From contig DATAYY010000006.1 in the NCBI GenBank assembly GCA_036272325.1, positions 1-43,837 on the forward strand: a stretch of 43,837 nucleotides of DNA. Reading direction: 5' to 3'. Shown piece by piece: positions 42,061 through 43,837 of this stretch. The notes beneath the pieces are model-generated. The model was not told where the DNA came from and ran no database searches. It saw nothing but the letters and a program-made list of their open reading frames with translations. Position numbers and translations under genes: made by a program. Numbering within the stretch: position 1 is the first letter of the stretch; every line of letters begins with the position of its first letter. The DNA is from Schlegelella_A sp036272325. GTDB lineage: Bacteria; Pseudomonadota; Gammaproteobacteria; Burkholderiales; Burkholderiaceae_C.

Positions 42061-43837
42061 ATGCGCCGGGTCGGTCTCTCCGCGTTGCTCGCGATCGTGC
42101 TTGCCGGCTGCGGCGGCGGCGGCGATGGCGGTGGCACGGGCGCAGGCGCGACGCCGCCCACGGCGCCGACCGGGACGCTCCAGGATGCGACCGCGTACTC
42201 GAGCGCGGCCGGCGCGTCGCTCGCGACGTCGAGCGAGACCGCCTCGGTCACCTCGCACACCCTCGTCCTCGGCGCGAGCACGATCAGCTACAGCGCGACC
42301 GCCGGTCATCTCGACGCCCGCAACTCGCAGAGCGGCGCCACCGAGGCGTCGCTGTTCTACGTCGGCTACACGGTCGCCGGCGCGGCGGCGACGCGTCCGC
42401 TCGTCTTCTTCTACAACGGCGGCCCCGGCTCGGCGTCGGTGTGGCTGCACCTCGGCTCGTATGCGCCACGACGGATCGTCACCCACGCGCCATCGCTCGC
42501 GGTGCCGCTGCCGTTCCAGCTGGTCGACAACGCCGAGAGCCTGATCGATGTCGCCGATCTTGTCTTCGTCGACGCGGTCGGCACCGGCTACTCGGAGGCG
42601 GTCGCGCCGTACCGGAACAGCAGCTTCTGGAGCGTCGACGCCGATGCCGCGCTGATGCGCGACTTCATCGCCCGCTACGTCGCGGTCAACCAGCGCGGCG
42701 CGTCGCCGACGTTCATCTACGGCGAGTCGTACGGCACGACGCGATCGACCGTGCTCGCCGAGCTGATGCTCGCAGCCGGGATGCGTCTCGACGGCGTCGT
42801 CGTGCAGTCGTCGATCCTCGACTACAACAGCAACTGCGCCATCTTCGCGCCCGGCCAGGTGAGCTGCGAAGGGTTCGTGCCGAGCTACGGCGAGGTCGGC
42901 GCCTGGCACGACCTCAGCTCACCGCTGCCGACCGACGCCGACGTGTTTGCCGGCACGCTGCGCAGCTTTGCGACCGGCAGCTACGGCCCGGCCGCAGCTG
43001 CGTTCATCGCCTCCGGCCAGGCGGCTCCCGCGGGGCTCGTCGCCGAGCTCGTCGCGCTCACCGGCGCGTCGGCCGCGCTCTGGAATGCGAACCTCGATCT
43101 CGATCCCGACGCCTACCGCAGCCTCGCTCTGCCCGGCCAGCTGATGGGGCGCTACGACGCGCGCATCGTCGCCGCGAACGGCAGCGCGCTCGCGGCGTCG
43201 GGCGACCCGTCGGCGGCGCTTGTCGCGGCACCCTTTGCAGCCGCCGCGCAAGAGCTCTTTCAGCAGGAGCTCCTCTACTCGGCGAGCGCGGACTACACGA
43301 TGCTCTCCGACGCGATCTCGAGCTGGGACTTCAGCCACGACGGCCAGCCGCTGCCCGACACGATTCCCGATCTCGCCGCGGCGCTCGTGCGCGCGCCCGC
43401 GCTGCCCGTGCTCTCGCTTGCCGGCTACCACGACCTCGCGACGCCGTTCCTGCAGACCGAGCTCGACCTCGAGCGGCTCGGCCCGCAGCCGAGCGTCGTC
43501 ACGCGCACCTACTCCGGCGGTCACATGATCTATCTCGACGACCTATCGCGCGGCCGGCTGCGCGACGCGATGCGGGCGTTCCTGCGAGGAACGCCGGTGC
43601 CGGCGCAGGCCAGCGCGACGACGCCCCATCCGGGCCGAGCGCCTGCGCTGCGGCCGCAGTCCGGCGCTGCGGCCGCGCCGCGGGCAAGTACAGCTCCGGC
43701 GTTGCCAGCGGCGACGTCAGCGGTCGACCGAAGCGCGCTCGCGCAAGGCGGCGACCCGGTCGTCCCGCCGGGATTGCGCGTGCCGCCGGCAACGAGCTCG
43801 CCGCGCGGCGCCGAGCTCGCGGCGCGCGTGCGCGAGA
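42061..43837 (+). CDS. S10 serine carboxypeptidase-like lipoprotein, cut by the window edge
   Basis: The frame runs open from ATG 42061 to the end, at least 592 residues. The signal peptide has lipobox LAGC (Cys17), followed by a Gly-rich stretch. Peptidase S10 features: oxyanion-loop region FFYNGGPGSASVW (117-129), VFVDAVGTGYSEA, nucleophile Ser223 in IYGESYGTTRS, Asp458 in GYHDLATPFLQT and His488 in SGGHMIY, giving a full catalytic triad. After the domain (about residue 510 on) the protein continues as an Ala/Pro-rich region of unknown length. S10 enzymes remove C-terminal residues from peptides at acid pH. As a lipoprotein it would act in the periplasm or at the surface. Confidence 0.9.
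   Translation, partial: MRRVGLSALLAIVLAGCGGGGDGGGTGAGATPPTAPTGTLQDATAYSSAAGASLATSSETASVTSHTLVLGASTISYSATAGHLDARNSQSGATEASLFYVGYTVAGAAATRPLVFFYNGGPGSASVWLHLGSYAPRRIVTHAPSLAVPLPFQLVDNAESLIDVADLVFVDAVGTGYSEAVAPYRNSSFWSVDADAALMRDFIARYVAVNQRGASPTFIYGESYGTTRSTVLAELMLAAGMRLDGVVVQSSILDYNSNCAIFAPGQVSCEGFVPSYGEVGAWHDLSSPLPTDADVFAGTLRSFATGSYGPAAAAFIASGQAAPAGLVAELVALTGASAALWNANLDLDPDAYRSLALPGQLMGRYDARIVAANGSALAASGDPSAALVAAPFAAAAQELFQQELLYSASADYTMLSDAISSWDFSHDGQPLPDTIPDLAAALVRAPALPVLSLAGYHDLATPFLQTELDLERLGPQPSVVTRTYSGGHMIYLDDLSRGRLRDAMRAFLRGTPVPAQASATTPHPGRAPALRPQSGAAAAPRASTAPALPAATSAVDRSALAQGGDPVVPPGLRVPPATSSPRGAELAARVRE

Noticed and set aside
41377..42909. 510-codon minus-strand open frame opposite the S10 peptidase
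   Set aside because: It runs antisense through the catalytic Ser and oxyanion-loop codons of the S10 gene and has no recognisable domain.

Overview
The window (43.8 kb, GC-rich, roughly 65-70% by eye) looks like a chromosomal piece of a betaproteobacterium, most likely Burkholderiales or a neighbour. This rests on the gene order yebC-purD-hemF-nadD-rsfS-rlmH-maf-rng, the tolB-pal-cpoB block, the -10 style (TAGAATCGCGCC) and the protein sequences. No species can be named from sequence alone.

Layout. (1) 1-4213: the end of a polar amino-acid ABC importer (permease, permease, ATPase; + strand) facing a YadG/YadH-like ABC exporter pair (- strand), then a 55-residue two-helix membrane protein. 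(2) 4327-9605: a segment of visibly lower GC bounded by a 39-bp direct repeat. The right copy is the 3' part of an intact tRNA-Lys(CTT); the left copy is an orphan tRNA 3' end next to a terminator-like hairpin. This is the footprint of an integrated island. It holds an AI-2E-family membrane protein, a 110-residue protein that joins a contractile-tail sheath N-terminus to a gp5/VgrG-type OB fold, a POT peptide transporter, a TonB-C-like secreted protein, a small lipoprotein and an unpartnered ribbon-helix-helix antitoxin. No integrase is visible. (3) 9568-13286 (- strand): tolB, pal, cpoB and the ct6A dehydratase gene tcdA, whose stop lies 13 nt before tRNA-Lys(TTT), followed by tRNA-Lys(CTT). 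tolQRA are not here. (4) 13340-17467 (+ strand): glycosyltransferase, MsbA-like ABC flippase, AhpD-like enzyme, glycosyltransferase.

(5) 32811-17475 (- strand): seventeen tightly packed genes, many overlapping by 4 nt. They start with housekeeping genes (yebC, purD, hemF, nadD, rsfS, rlmH, maf, rng) and run without a break into envelope-sugar genes: heptosyltransferase-like GT9, glucose-1-P cytidylyltransferase, CDP-glucose 4,6-dehydratase, 3,5-epimerase-like protein, C-methyltransferase, sugar reductase/epimerase, a second methyltransferase, a cephalosporin-hydroxylase-family protein and a possible transferase. The inferred product is a CDP-linked C-methyl-branched 6-deoxyhexose of unknown identity, used in LPS or O-antigen.

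(6) 33283-43837: a Tat-exported molybdopterin oxidoreductase with its b-type cytochrome, an M14 peptidase lipoprotein, a divergent LytS/LytR-type two-component pair, a small repeat-rich secreted protein, glnS, a periplasmic protein of unknown role and a serine carboxypeptidase (S10) lipoprotein that runs off the right edge.

The most interesting points are the sheath/OB-fold chimera inside the tRNA-bounded island, the physical coupling of tcdA to its presumed substrate tRNAs, and the housekeeping-to-branched-sugar super-operon.
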